Source of the DNA: Mycobacteroides chelonae
GTDB taxonomy: Bacteria; Actinomycetota; Actinomycetes; Mycobacteriales; Mycobacteriaceae
NCBI RefSeq assembly: GCF_016767715.1
Contig: NZ_CP050145.1
Coordinates: 1,302,001-1,366,000, forward strand
Reading direction: 5' to 3'
Length of the DNA: 64,000 nucleotides
Each line of letters opens with the position of its first letter. Positions within the stretch are counted from its first letter, which is position 1. Positions 24,189 through 33,571 of the stretch are shown here, piece after piece. Made by a program: the position numbers and the translations under genes. The notes below the pieces were generated by a model, which made no database searches, had not been told where the DNA came from, and saw only the letters and a list, made by a program, of their open reading frames with translations.

Positions 24189-24584
24189 ATGGCGATAGTG
24201 GTCGCGGGTGCGGTGATCGATGGCGACAAGCTGCTTATCGCGCAGCGGTCCAAACCTGCCGAGTTGGCCGGACAGTGGGAGCTTCCGGGCGGCAAGGTCG
24301 CCGAGGGCGAATCGGAGCCACAGGCACTTGCCCGGGAGCTACGCGAGGAACTCGGGATCGAGGTCGAGGTTGACACCCGCATCGGCGAGGACGTCGTCGT
24401 CGGGAATCTGGTGCTGCGTGCCTATCTCGCACGCTTGCACGACGGCGGCATCCCGCACCCGCATGAGCATCTGGCCCTGCGCTGGGTCACCGCCGACGAA
24501 CTCGACACGGTGGAGTGGGTCGCCGCTGACGCGGGGTGGATCCCCGCGCTGCGGGCGGCGCTAGTGGGCCCGCGCCCGGTGTAG
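24189..24584 (+). CDS. mutT2: Nudix (deoxy)nucleoside triphosphate pyrophosphohydrolase MutT2
   Basis: A 131-residue MutT-type Nudix hydrolase. The Nudix box is complete: [20 protein letters not shown] followed by ELGIE (G-x5-E-x7-R-E-U-x-E-E-x-G-U), at about residues 33-56. Family members of this type hydrolyse dCTP, 5-methyl-dCTP or 8-oxo-dGTP to sanitise the nucleotide pool. Gene order next to phhB and typA identifies it as the MutT2 orthologue. Its last 24 bp overlap an antisense small gene. Confidence 0.9.
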   Translation: MAIVVAGAVIDGDKLLIAQRSKPAELAGQWELPGGKVAEGESEPQALARELREELGIEVEVDTRIGEDVVVGNLVLRAYLARLHDGGIPHPHEHLALRWVTADELDTVEWVAADAGWIPALRAALVGPRPV

Positions 24585-24728
24585 CACCTTCTTGAGTTCC
24601 TTGTCGGAGAGCCCGTGCTGCTCGGCTTTCTGCATCTTGTGCACCACAAGAGGGCACTTCATACAGCGTGGTTTGCTCTTACAGCACTTCTTCTTGGGCT
24701 TGAGTCGTGCGACCTTGCTGGCCTTCAC
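24561..24728 (-). CDS. Lys/Cys-rich small protein
   Basis: A 55-codon gene starting at GTG (24726-24728) and ending at TAG (24561-24563). The product begins VKASKVARLKPKKKCCKSKP and continues RCMKCPLVVHKMQKAEQHGL. Four cysteines in CC-x5-C-x2-C could bind a metal; the rest is strongly basic with a C-terminal helix, suggesting a nucleic-acid-binding microprotein. Its 3' end overlaps mutT2 on the opposite strand. The coherent composition in only this frame supports it as real; the ribosome site is weak. Confidence 0.65.
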   Translation of the reverse strand: MKASKVARLKPKKKCCKSKPRCMKCPLVVHKMQKAEQHGLSDKELKKVLHRARAH

Positions 24729-24838
24729 TGAGGGGTCCTACTTCTGGGTCTAAAAGTGTCTTGGGCTGTGTTTGTGTCTATGTCGGGCGTCACACGTGAT
24801 AACGCCAGTTTCGTGAACAGGGGTCCTCACTGCCAGAA

Positions 24839-26752
24839 TTGGCAGACGTGACCCACAGTTTCCGGAACGTAGCCATTGTTGCGCACGTCGACCACGGCAA
24901 GACAACCCTGGTCGACGCGATGCTCAAACAATCGGGTGCGCTCACGCACCGAGGTGATGACGCCGTCGAGCGCCTGATGGACTCCGGTGATCTGGAGAAG
25001 GAAAAGGGCATCACCATCCTGGCCAAGAACACCGCGGTGCACCGGCACCATGCGGATGGCTCCATGACGGTCATCAACGTCATCGACACCCCCGGCCACG
25101 CCGACTTCGGCGGCGAGGTGGAGCGCGGCCTGTCGATGGTCGACGGAGTGCTGCTGCTGGTGGACGCCTCCGAGGGGCCCCTCCCGCAGACCCGGTTCGT
25201 GCTGCGCAAGGCGCTTTCCGCGCACCTGCCGGTGATCCTCGTCGTCAACAAGACCGACCGACCCGATGCGCGCATCGCCGAGGTGGTCGAGGAGAGCCAC
25301 GACCTGCTGCTCGATGTGGCCTCTGACCTCGATGAGGAAGCACAGGCGGCCGCGGAGAAGGCGCTCGATCTGCCCACGCTGTACGCATCGGGCCGCGCCG
25401 GCATCGCCAGCACCACCGAGCCCCCGAACGGGGAGAACCCGGACGGCGAGAACCTCGACCCGCTCTTCGACGTCCTGCTCGAGCACATCCCGCCGCCCAA
25501 GGGTGACCCCGAGGCGCCGCTGCAGGCCCTCGTCACCAACCTGGATGCTTCGGCGTTCCTGGGTCGGCTCGCGCTGATCCGCATTTACAACGGACGGATC
25601 CGCAAGGGTCAGCAGATCGCCTGGATGCGCGAAGTAGATGGCCACCCCGTCATCACCAACGCGAAGATCACCGAGCTGCTCGCCACCGAGGGTGTCGACC
25701 GCAGCCCCACCGAAGAGGCGGTCGCCGGTGACATCGTCGCCGTTGCGGGTATGTCGGAGATCATGATCGGCGACACGCTCGCCGACCCCGATCACGCGCA
25801 CGCGCTGCCGCGCATCACCGTCGATGAGCCCGCCATCTCGGTGACCATCGGCACCAACAGCTCACCGCTGGCCGGCAAGGTGTCGGGGCACAAGCTGACC
25901 GCACGCATGGTCAAGTCGCGGCTGGACTCGGAGCTCGTCGGCAACGTGTCCATCAAGGTCGTCGACATCGGCCGTCCAGACGCCTGGGAGGTGCAGGGCC
26001 GTGGAGAGCTGGCGCTGGCCATCCTCGTCGAACAGATGCGCCGTGAGGGCTTCGAACTGACCGTTGGCAAGCCTCAGGTGGTCACCCGGCAGATCGACGG
26101 CAAGCTGCACGAGCCGTTTGAGGCCATGACCATCGACTGTCCCGAGGAATTCGTGGGTGCCATCACTCAGCTGATGGCCGCCCGCAAGGGCCGCATGGAA
26201 GAGATGGCCAACCATGCCGCGGGATGGGTCCGCATGGACTTCATCGTGCCGTCGCGTGGCCTCATCGGATTCCGCACCGACTTCCTGACGCTGACCCGCG
26301 GCACCGGCATCGCGAACGCCGTCTTCGAGGGTTACCGCCCGTGGGCGGGCGAGATCCGCGCGCGGCACACCGGATCGCTCGTGTCCGACCGGACCGGCAG
26401 CATCACCCCATTCGCGATGATCCAGCTCGCCGACCGCGGGCAGTTCTTCGTGGAGCCCGGTGAAGACACCTACGAGGGCCAGGTCGTCGGGATCAACCCG
26501 CGTGCCGAGGATCTTGACGTCAACGTCACCCGCGAGAAGAAGCTGACGAACATGCGCTCGTCGACCGCCGATGTCATGGAGACCCTGGCACGGCCCATCG
26601 AGCTCGACCTCGAGCAGGCCATGGAGTTCTGCGCGGCCGACGAATGTGTCGAGGTGACCCCGGAAATCGTGCGCGTGCGCAAGGTTGACCTGGATGCCAA
26701 CACCCGGGCGCGCAATCGCTCACGCGCGAAGGCAGCCGCCAACAACAGCTAG
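24839..26752 (+). CDS. typA: Ribosome-associated translational GTPase TypA/BipA
   Basis: A 637-residue GTPase related to EF-G that helps 50S subunit assembly and stress translation. G1 is AHVDHGKTTLVDA, G3 is DTPGHADFGGEVERG, G4 is NKTDRPDAR; domains II, III and V follow with GRGELALAILVEQMRREGFE and the BipA-specific C-terminal domain (PSRGLIGFRTDFLTLTRGTG). TTG at 24839 or GTG at 24848 may be the start; the conserved part begins at FRNVAIVAHVDHG. The narGHJI genes that precede typA in M. tuberculosis are absent. Confidence 0.95.
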   Translation: MADVTHSFRNVAIVAHVDHGKTTLVDAMLKQSGALTHRGDDAVERLMDSGDLEKEKGITILAKNTAVHRHHADGSMTVINVIDTPGHADFGGEVERGLSMVDGVLLLVDASEGPLPQTRFVLRKALSAHLPVILVVNKTDRPDARIAEVVEESHDLLLDVASDLDEEAQAAAEKALDLPTLYASGRAGIASTTEPPNGENPDGENLDPLFDVLLEHIPPPKGDPEAPLQALVTNLDASAFLGRLALIRIYNGRIRKGQQIAWMREVDGHPVITNAKITELLATEGVDRSPTEEAVAGDIVAVAGMSEIMIGDTLADPDHAHALPRITVDEPAISVTIGTNSSPLAGKVSGHKLTARMVKSRLDSELVGNVSIKVVDIGRPDAWEVQGRGELALAILVEQMRREGFELTVGKPQVVTRQIDGKLHEPFEAMTIDCPEEFVGAITQLMAARKGRMEEMANHAAGWVRMDFIVPSRGLIGFRTDFLTLTRGTGIANAVFEGYRPWAGEIRARHTGSLVSDRTGSITPFAMIQLADRGQFFVEPGEDTYEGQVVGINPRAEDLDVNVTREKKLTNMRSSTADVMETLARPIELDLEQAMEFCAADECVEVTPEIVRVRKVDLDANTRARNRSRAKAAANNS

Positions 26753-26761
26753 GTTTGGCCG

Positions 26762-27142
26762 ATGGCCTGTCGTATCAGCGAGCTCGTGCTCGATTGTCGC
26801 GACCCGGAGGCGCTGGCACGGTTCTGGTGCGAGGTTCTGGACTTCGTCGTGCTGAGTCGTGAGGAAGACGGCTCGCTGGAGATCGGACCCCGCGAGGGGT
26901 TCGGCGGCCCGCAGCCGACGCTGTTCCTGAGTTTCAGTGCTGAGCCGCGCTCCGGGAAATCGCGGCTGCATATCGACGTCAACCCCACCGACCGCGATCA
27001 GGACGCCGAGCTCGAACGCCTCCTGAAGCTCGGCGCACGTCCGGCCGACATCGGTCAGACCGGCCAGGAGCAATGGCATGTCTTGGCCGACCCCGAAGGC
27101 AACGAGTTCTGCCTGCTCAAAGCTCGCCTCAAGGAGCTTTGA
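26762..27142 (+). CDS. Glyoxalase/VOC-family protein
   Basis: A 126-residue protein with the paired beta-alpha-beta-beta-beta units of the vicinal oxygen chelate fold: ISELVLDCRDPEALARFWCE in the first half, SRLHIDVNPTDRD and HVLADPEGNEFCLL in the second. The His and Glu placed in the usual metal-ligand positions suggest a metal-dependent enzyme or a resistance-type binding protein; substrate unknown. It starts 10 bp after typA and overlaps the next gene. Confidence 0.85.
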   Translation: MACRISELVLDCRDPEALARFWCEVLDFVVLSREEDGSLEIGPREGFGGPQPTLFLSFSAEPRSGKSRLHIDVNPTDRDQDAELERLLKLGARPADIGQTGQEQWHVLADPEGNEFCLLKARLKEL

Positions 27143-27579
27143 GGCTCGCTGTCTCGCATCGCCGCCGGAATGGGAGCAGACTGCATGGCGTTGTTGATTT
27201 CAACTCCATCAAGCGCCTCGTGGTTCACAACGCACAGCGGTATCTCGTCAACCCGGTGGGACGAAAACTGCCGGTCGTGATGCTGGAAACCACAGGCCGC
27301 AAATCCGGACAGCCGCGGCACACCGCGATCGGCGGGCGCCTCGTCGGTGACCAATTCTGGTTGGTCTCCGAACATGGCGATCACTCCGACTATGTGCGCA
27401 ACATCAAGGCCAACCCGGCGGTGCGGCTGCGAATCCGCGACCAATGGCGCACCGGCACCGCGCACCTGCTTCCCGAGGATGACGCCCGCGCGCGGCTGCA
27501 GCAGCTGCCGACGGCCAATAGTGCGGTGGTCCGTGCCGTGGGCACCGAACTTTTGACCGTCCGGGTCGACCTCGACTGA
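27139..27579 (+). CDS. F420-dependent nitroreductase-like (DUF385/Ddn) protein
   Basis: About 146 residues of the deazaflavin-dependent nitroreductase family, a split beta-barrel that binds coenzyme F420. Characteristic are VGRKLPVVMLETTGRKSGQP and RHTAIGGRLVGDQFWLVSEH, then NIKANPAVRLRIRDQWRTGT. The conserved part begins at about 27190 and no ATG precedes it in frame; the TTG at 27139, overlapping the VOC stop as TTGA, is the best start, with an upstream ATG at 27073 as the alternative. The F420 link fits fbiC 6 kb downstream. Confidence 0.8.
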   Translation: MRLAVSHRRRNGSRLHGVVDFNSIKRLVVHNAQRYLVNPVGRKLPVVMLETTGRKSGQPRHTAIGGRLVGDQFWLVSEHGDHSDYVRNIKANPAVRLRIRDQWRTGTAHLLPEDDARARLQQLPTANSAVVRAVGTELLTVRVDLD

Positions 27580-27673
27580 CTTTGGTAACGGCGGTTGCCC
27601 TGGCTCAATGAACTCGTTTGAGGGATAACGGCTTTCGCGATCACTCGAAGGGGCCTGTGGGTACTATCGCGAT

Positions 27674-29566
27674 ATGGAGCAGACCCAGCCCACATCGCGC
27701 ATCATCGAACAGAACGTGGCGGCGGCGCAGGAGCTTCCGTTCGCCAATACCGCGGACCAGGACGACGCCGACAGGGGATTCATCGCGGCCCTGGAACCGG
27801 GCATCGTCACCGATGATTCCGGAAAAACAGTGTGGGACAACGACTCCTACGGCTTCTTGCGTGACAGCTGCCCGGCATCGGTGCACCCGAGCCTGTGGCG
27901 GCAGTGCGGCCTGAACATCAGGCAGGGGCTGTACCTCGTCACTGAGGGCATCTACCAAGTACGCGGCCTGGATATCTCCAACATGACGCTCGTCGAGGGG
28001 GAGCGCGGGGTCATCGTGATCGACCCGCTGGTGTCCGCGGAAACCGCCGCTGCCGCATTGGCGCTCTACCGGAGTCATCGGGGCGATCGCCCGGTGACCG
28101 GGCTGATCTACACCCATTCCCACGCCGACCATTTCGGGGGCGCGCTGGGGGTGGTGAGCGCGGAGGATGTCGAGGCGGGTCACTGCCCAGTCCTGGCCCC
28201 GGCGGGATTCCTGGAACATGCGGTGGCCGAGAACGTGTATGCGGGAACCGCGATGACGCGCCGGGCTGTGTACATGTACGGTGCCGTGCTGCCGAGGGGG
28301 CCGCTGGGGCAGGTGGGCTCCGGCCTGGGCCAAACCAATTCCATCGGCACCGTCACGCTGATTCCGCCGACTCTCGACATCACCCATACCGGGCAGGAAG
28401 AGACCATAGACGGAGTGCGCATGGTCTTCCAGCTCACGCCGGGCACCGAGGCGCCCGCGGAGATGAATTTCCACTTCCCGCAGCGCCGCGCGCTCTGTAT
28501 GGCCGAGAACGCCACGCACACCCTGCACAATCTGCTGACCCTGCGCGGCGCACTGGTCCGTGATCCGCACGTGTGGGCGCGCTACATCACCGAGGCCATC
28601 AACCTGTACGCGCGTGCTTCCGACGTGGTGTTCGCCTCGCACCATTGGCCCACCTGGGGGACCGAACTTCTGGTGGAATACCTTGCCCTGCAGCGAGATT
28701 TGTATGCCTACCTGCACGATCAGACGCTGCGCCAGCTCAACCAGGGGCTGGTGGGCTCCGAGATCGCCGAGTCGCTGCAGCTTCCCCCGGCCCTTGCCAA
28801 CGCGTGGCATGCGCGCGGCTACTACGGGTCGGTCAGCCACAACGTCAAGGCGATCTACCAGCGCTACATGGGCTGGTTCGACGGCAATCCGGCGCACCTC
28901 TGGGAGCATCCACCGGTCGCGAACGCGCAGCGGCACGTCGAGTTCATGGGTGGCGCCGAGGAGGTGCTACGTAAGGCGCGCATCGCCTTTGAGGAGGGCG
29001 ACTATCGATGGGTGGCCCAGGTGGTCAACTATGTGATCTTCGCCGATCCGGCCAACGAAGCGGCCAAGGCGTTGCAGGCCAGCTGTTTTCAGCAACTCGG
29101 TTACGGATCGGAGAACGCCACCTGGCGTAATTTCTACCTAATGGGCGCCTACGAACTGTCTCATGGCAACGTCGGGACTCCCATCACGGTCGGTTCGCCC
29201 TCGGTGGTGGCGGCGCTGACGGTGGATCAGGTCTTTGACGCGCTTTCGCTGCGCATCAACGGCCCGAAGGCCTGGGATGAACGCTTCGTCAGCGATTGGC
29301 GTTTCACCGACGAGGATCGCGTGCACCGCGTGGAGCTGCGCAACGGCGTGCTGGTGCACTATGACCGGCCCGCGGACATCAGTGAGGCCGACGTGACCTT
29401 CACTCTTACCCGGCCGATCCTCATCAAGGTTCTGCTGGATGGCACGGACCCGGCGCAGCTTGTCGCTTCGGGCGAGATCACCGTGGACGGCGACGTGACC
29501 GGATTCGCGCGGCTGGTCGCCGTGCTCGATCAGCCCGATCCCAACTTTGCGATCGTGACCCCCTGA
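27674..29566 (+). CDS. Alkyl/aryl-sulfatase (metallo-beta-lactamase fold, SdsA1/BDS1-like)
   Basis: A 630-residue enzyme that hydrolyses alkyl sulfate esters such as SDS. The di-zinc site is [15 protein letters not shown] (H-x-H-x-D-H), with later ligands around [12 protein letters not shown] and [12 protein letters not shown] dimerisation helical region follows ([20 protein letters not shown]) and an SCP2-like C-terminal domain from about residue 500. No signal peptide is visible although many homologues are secreted. Length and domain order match the family. It stands between two gene pairs with its own start region. Confidence 0.92.
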   Translation: MEQTQPTSRIIEQNVAAAQELPFANTADQDDADRGFIAALEPGIVTDDSGKTVWDNDSYGFLRDSCPASVHPSLWRQCGLNIRQGLYLVTEGIYQVRGLDISNMTLVEGERGVIVIDPLVSAETAAAALALYRSHRGDRPVTGLIYTHSHADHFGGALGVVSAEDVEAGHCPVLAPAGFLEHAVAENVYAGTAMTRRAVYMYGAVLPRGPLGQVGSGLGQTNSIGTVTLIPPTLDITHTGQEETIDGVRMVFQLTPGTEAPAEMNFHFPQRRALCMAENATHTLHNLLTLRGALVRDPHVWARYITEAINLYARASDVVFASHHWPTWGTELLVEYLALQRDLYAYLHDQTLRQLNQGLVGSEIAESLQLPPALANAWHARGYYGSVSHNVKAIYQRYMGWFDGNPAHLWEHPPVANAQRHVEFMGGAEEVLRKARIAFEEGDYRWVAQVVNYVIFADPANEAAKALQASCFQQLGYGSENATWRNFYLMGAYELSHGNVGTPITVGSPSVVAALTVDQVFDALSLRINGPKAWDERFVSDWRFTDEDRVHRVELRNGVLVHYDRPADISEADVTFTLTRPILIKVLLDGTDPAQLVASGEITVDGDVTGFARLVAVLDQPDPNFAIVTP

Positions 29567-29615
29567 CCGGTTGCCGCGGGCGCCACGCGCCACCCCACCG
29601 ATAAGGTTGGTCCTC

Positions 29616-31409
29616 ATGCTGATCGAGTCACCGCGCCTGCGACTGTGCGCAGTACTCGGTGTGGTGCTGCTCGCGGGGTGCTCCGTCAGCGCGCCACCGG
29701 CCGTGCAAGGCAGCGAAACCACCAATTCCACGACACCGCCGCCGCCCAAAAAAGAGCAGATCGTGGTGGGTATCGATTCGATCGGCGCCGGATTCAATCC
29801 GCACCTGCTGTCGGATCAGTCACCGGTGAACTCCGCGATCAGCTCGCTGGTGCTGCCCAGTGCCTTCCGCCCGGTGCCCGACTCGACGACCACCACCGGC
29901 TCACGCTGGGAGCTGGACCCGACGCTGCTGGTATCGGCCGAAGAGACCAGCCAAGAACCCTTCACGGTCACCTACACGATCCGTCCCGAGGCGCAGTGGA
30001 CCGATAACGCGCCCATCGGTGCCGACGATTTCTCCTACCTGTGGCAACAGATGCTCGTTCAGCCCGGGACCGTCGACCCGGCGGGCTACGGAAACATCAC
30101 CGACGTGCAGTCACGTGACGGCGGCAAGCGTGTGGTCGTCACCTTCGACCACAGATACCCGGCCTGGCGCGAGCTGTTCACCGATCTGCTGCCCGCGCAC
30201 ATCGTGAAGGACATTCCGGGCGGGTTCGCCTCCGGGCTGATCAAGTCGATGCCCGCGTCCGGGGGACGCTTCCGGGTCGACGCGATCGACCCCCAGCGTG
30301 ACGAGATCCTGCTCGCCCGTAACGACCGGTACTGGGCCAAACCCGCGGTTCCCGACGAAATCCTGTTCCGGCGTGCAGGCGCGCCCACGGTGCTGGCCGA
30401 CTCGATCCGTAACGGGGACACCCAGGTAGCCCAGGTGCACGGCAGTGCGGTGACCTTCGCTCAGCTGTCCAACATTCCCGGCGTGCGCACCGCGCGCATC
30501 GTCGCGCCGCGCACCTTGCAGCTGACCTTGCGCGCCGGACAGCCCACGCTCACCGATGCCAAGGTGCGCCGCGGGCTGCTCGGACTGCTGGATGTCGGGC
30601 TGCTGGCCGCGGTGGCCGCCGGCAACGACAACGCCGTCACCCTGGCGGCGGCACAGGTGCGTTCCCCCTCGGACCCCGGATACAAGCCCACCGCGCCCAC
30701 TGCTCTCACCCGCGACGCGGCCCTGGCGTTACTCAAAGAGGCCGGATATGAAGCCGTCGAGGTACCGCCGGCACCCGGCGCCCCGGCAGGTCCGCCACAG
30801 ATCACCCGGGACGGCGAGCCGCTGAGCCTGGTGATCGGTGCCGCTGCCAACGATCCGACGTCGGTCGCCGTCGCCAACACCGCCGCCGATCAACTGCGCA
30901 ATGCCGGAGTGCGGGCCAGCGTCCTAGCCCTCGACCCGCCTACGCTGTACGGCCAGGCGATTCCGGACGGCCGCGTCGACGCCATCGTCGGCTGGCACCA
31001 GTCGGGCGGAGACCTCGCCACCGTGCTGGCCTCCCGCTACGGCTGCCCGGCACTGCAATCGAGCAAGCTGCCCGAGACCCGCACCACGACACCGCCCCCG
31101 CCACCGGCGAGCAATACGCCGGCGCCGCCTGCGCGGGAAGAATCCGTTCGCGCCCCGAGCAATCTCACCGGGTTGTGCGATGAGGGCCTGCAGGCCAGCA
31201 TCGACGCCGCGCTCACCGGGCAGGCCGATGTGGGCAAGGTCGTCGATCAGGCCGAGCCGCAATTGTGGAAGATGGCAACGGTGTTGCCGATCATGCAGGA
31301 CACCACCATCGCCGCGGCCGGGCCCAGTGTGCAGAACGTCGAGCTGACCGGTGCGGTTCCGGTGGGAATCGTGGCCACGGCAGGAGAGTGGAAGAAGACC
31401 CGCCCATGA
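29616..31409 (+). CDS. lpqW: Lipoprotein LpqW, PIM/LAM pathway regulator
   Basis: A 597-residue lipoprotein with signal peptide and lipobox LLAGC (about residues 17-21). The mature part has the fold of oligopeptide-type solute-binding proteins ([36 protein letters not shown]), with a Pro/Thr-rich insertion near residue 490. In mycobacteria LpqW acts at the AcPIM4 branch, steering it toward LAM or polar PIMs and interacting genetically with pimE, which lies 9 kb upstream here. The start is ATG 29616; its stop overlaps mshB (ATGA). Confidence 0.92.
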   Translation: MLIESPRLRLCAVLGVVLLAGCSVSAPPAVQGSETTNSTTPPPPKKEQIVVGIDSIGAGFNPHLLSDQSPVNSAISSLVLPSAFRPVPDSTTTTGSRWELDPTLLVSAEETSQEPFTVTYTIRPEAQWTDNAPIGADDFSYLWQQMLVQPGTVDPAGYGNITDVQSRDGGKRVVVTFDHRYPAWRELFTDLLPAHIVKDIPGGFASGLIKSMPASGGRFRVDAIDPQRDEILLARNDRYWAKPAVPDEILFRRAGAPTVLADSIRNGDTQVAQVHGSAVTFAQLSNIPGVRTARIVAPRTLQLTLRAGQPTLTDAKVRRGLLGLLDVGLLAAVAAGNDNAVTLAAAQVRSPSDPGYKPTAPTALTRDAALALLKEAGYEAVEVPPAPGAPAGPPQITRDGEPLSLVIGAAANDPTSVAVANTAADQLRNAGVRASVLALDPPTLYGQAIPDGRVDAIVGWHQSGGDLATVLASRYGCPALQSSKLPETRTTTPPPPPASNTPAPPAREESVRAPSNLTGLCDEGLQASIDAALTGQADVGKVVDQAEPQLWKMATVLPIMQDTTIAAAGPSVQNVELTGAVPVGIVATAGEWKKTRP

Positions 31410-32242
31410 CCCGCCGTCTGATGCTCGTGCACGCGCACCCCGACGATGAATCCCTGACGACCGGCGGAACCATCGCGCGGTATGCCGCCGAAGGCGCCGA
31501 CGTCAAGGTTGTCACCTGCACGCTCGGCGAGGAAGGCGAGGTGATCGGCGACCGCTGGGCACAGCTCGCCGTGGACCACGCCGATCAACTCGGCGGGTAC
31601 CGCATCGCGGAATTGTCTGCCGCGCTGAAGCACCTCGGGGTCGAGCAACCTGTTTTTCTTGGCGGTGCCGGGCACTGGCGTGACTCCGGCATGGCCGACA
31701 CCGGGCCACTGCATCCGCGGGCATTCGCCGGTGCCGATGTAGACGATGCCGTCGCGGAACTGACGCGATTGATCGACGAGCACCGCCCGCACGTCGTCAT
31801 CACCTACGACCCCTTCGGGGGATATGGGCATCCCGACCACATCCAGGCGCACACGGTGACCACCGCTGCGGTCGAGCAGGCCTCCTGGAAGGTGGCCAAG
31901 CTGTACTGGACCGTCATCGCCACCAGTGCGCTGAGCGCGGGACTCGCCGCGATGAAGCAGCTGCCTCCGGGATGTGAGCCGGCCCCCGTCGACGTCATAC
32001 CCACATATGCCGACGAGCAGATCAGCGCCGCCATCGACGTCTCGGCCTATCGCGACGCCAAGGCCGCCGCGCTGCGCGCGCATGCCACTCAGCTCACCGT
32101 CTCCGAGGACGGGACCTCGCTGGCGCTGTCGAACCTGATCGCGTTGCCGCTCGCGGACATCGAGCATTTTGTGCTGGTGCGTGGTGTGGCCGGTGTCGAC
32201 ACCGGATGGGAATCAGATCTGTTCGCCGGCGTGGAGTTGTAA
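31406..32242 (+). CDS. mshB: GlcNAc-Ins deacetylase MshB (mycothiol synthesis)
   Basis: A 278-residue zinc deacetylase that removes acetyl from GlcNAc-inositol, the second dedicated step of mycothiol synthesis. Zinc motif [14 protein letters not shown] (residues 8-21) and the third ligand in [15 protein letters not shown] are intact. The start ATG at 31406 overlaps the lpqW stop as ATGA, so translation is coupled. Length and motifs agree with M. tuberculosis MshB. A short hydrophobic gene follows, as in M. tuberculosis (Rv1171). Confidence 0.95.
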   Translation: MTRRLMLVHAHPDDESLTTGGTIARYAAEGADVKVVTCTLGEEGEVIGDRWAQLAVDHADQLGGYRIAELSAALKHLGVEQPVFLGGAGHWRDSGMADTGPLHPRAFAGADVDDAVAELTRLIDEHRPHVVITYDPFGGYGHPDHIQAHTVTTAAVEQASWKVAKLYWTVIATSALSAGLAAMKQLPPGCEPAPVDVIPTYADEQISAAIDVSAYRDAKAAALRAHATQLTVSEDGTSLALSNLIALPLADIEHFVLVRGVAGVDTGWESDLFAGVEL

Positions 32243-32251
32243 GCTCGATCC

Positions 32252-32717
32252 ATGCCACCTGATCCGGACCTGGACCCCAACCAGCAGCATTGGCAAGACC
32301 GGCTGGACAACTTCCAATGGGTCGTCGGCTCACTCGTGGCCCAGCTCGACTCCGTCCCGATTTAGACGCCTGAACGTTTATCTGCGCGCGTTCGTACTGA
32401 CCGCGCTCGTTGTCGACGGCATCATCAGTGCCATTTTCGGCGCTGCTCTGCTCAACACGCGCTTTGGCGGGGTTCTGGTTCCGCTGGGCCTGGTCATCAG
32501 CGCTGTCCTCAACGTGGTGCTGGTGTGGTGCGCGCTGCAATGGGCACCGTCGACCCGATGGTCGGGGGCACCGCTGTGGGCGTTCGTGGCGACCACGACG
32601 CTGCTGTTGTTCGGCGGGCCCGGCGGTGACGTGATTTTCAGCGGGTTTGGGCCCGTGCTGCTGTTGGCGTTCGGTGTGCTGCCCGCGGCATATGTCCTAC
32701 GGCGGGCGAACGTCTAG
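32252..32717 (+). pseudogene. Membrane protein gene split by a +1 frame change (Rv1171 position)
   Basis: An ATG at 32252 opens a 37-codon frame (MPPDPDLDPNQQHWQDRLDN, ending DSVPI) that stops at 32363-32365. In the next frame, without any usable start codon, a 115-residue four-helix membrane segment runs to 32717 (YLRAFVLTALVVDGIISAIF through [13 protein letters not shown]). Removing one C from the run at 32356-32358 joins the two into about 152 residues, close to the length I recall for Rv1171. So this is an inactivated gene, a programmed +1 frameshift, or an assembly error. Its stop overlaps the convergent methyltransferase stop (CTAG). Confidence 0.65.
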
Positions 32718-33493
32718 CCCAAGTACTCAGACTCGAGGACCAGGTCCTTCACCAATGTCTGGTACTCGACATGGGTCTCGTGCTCGATGGTCTGCCAGCG
32801 CTTTCCCTGCTGTTCCTTCATGTACGCGCGGTACTTGGGGGAGCCGGGGAAGCCGACGTTGTCGGCCACCACGATCGTGCCCGGATGCAGCCAGCCCCGT
32901 TCCATCAGCCGCTGCAGGTCGTCGAGGTAGACGTCCTTCCAGTGGTCGATGAACACGAAGTCCAGGCATCCCTCGGTGAATCCGTAGTCCTTGGTCAGTG
33001 TGTCCAGGGTGGTGCCGTCGTCGGCTGTGCCGGTGAGGCAGGTGGTGCGGTCGGCCAGCCCGGCGTGGGCCCAGACCCGGCGGGCCACCGAGGCGTTGGC
33101 CCCCGACTTCTCGATGGAGAAGAACTTGGCGCCGGGAGCCGCACGCGCGATCCGTAGCCCGCTGTAGCCGCAGTACGCGCCCAGTTCGAGGGCGATCTTG
33201 GGGTTGGCGCGTTTGACGGCCGCGTCGAGCAGCTGCCCCTTCTCGTCGCCGACATTCATCAGAATCGATTGGTCATACGCGAAGTTGTCGATGGCGTTGA
33301 TCGCGGCGTCGACATCCCCGGCCGGGGCGGTGGCGATGACGTGCTCGGCGGTGGCCTCTTCACGGCCATCGCCCATCTGACCAGTGCGCATGACGTTCAG
33401 CCCGCCGAACACCGCACGCAGAAACGAATACCGCAGAAACGGAAGTTTCTGCTTGAGCGTTCTCGTAAGACTCACGAAGATCAGCCTAGCCAT
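32714..33493 (-). CDS. SAM-dependent O-methyltransferase (COMT-like)
   Basis: A 259-residue protein of the catechol O-methyltransferase class. [20 protein letters not shown] is the SAM motif I, followed by FSIEKS (motif II), [20 protein letters not shown] (motif IV with metal-binding Asp/His) and [18 protein letters not shown]. The N-terminal [13 protein letters not shown] segment precedes the fold. It methylates small phenolic or catechol-like hydroxyls in a Mg-dependent reaction by family analogy; the substrate is unknown. Transcribed alone, convergent with the preceding membrane gene. Confidence 0.9.
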   Translation of the reverse strand: MARLIFVSLTRTLKQKLPFLRYSFLRAVFGGLNVMRTGQMGDGREEATAEHVIATAPAGDVDAAINAIDNFAYDQSILMNVGDEKGQLLDAAVKRANPKIALELGAYCGYSGLRIARAAPGAKFFSIEKSGANASVARRVWAHAGLADRTTCLTGTADDGTTLDTLTKDYGFTEGCLDFVFIDHWKDVYLDDLQRLMERGWLHPGTIVVADNVGFPGSPKYRAYMKEQQGKRWQTIEHETHVEYQTLVKDLVLESEYLG

Positions 33494-33571
33494 CCCGAGT
33501 GTTTTCGCAGCGTGGTCCCGTTGATGAACCCCCGAGTGGTGGGGCTTTTGGTACGGGCGGATGATCTGGGG

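Noticed and set aside
24839..24841. Inference that loss of narGHJI between mutT2 and typA is a deletion
   Set aside because: The gap relative to M. tuberculosis may reflect insertion there rather than loss here; direction cannot be decided from one window.
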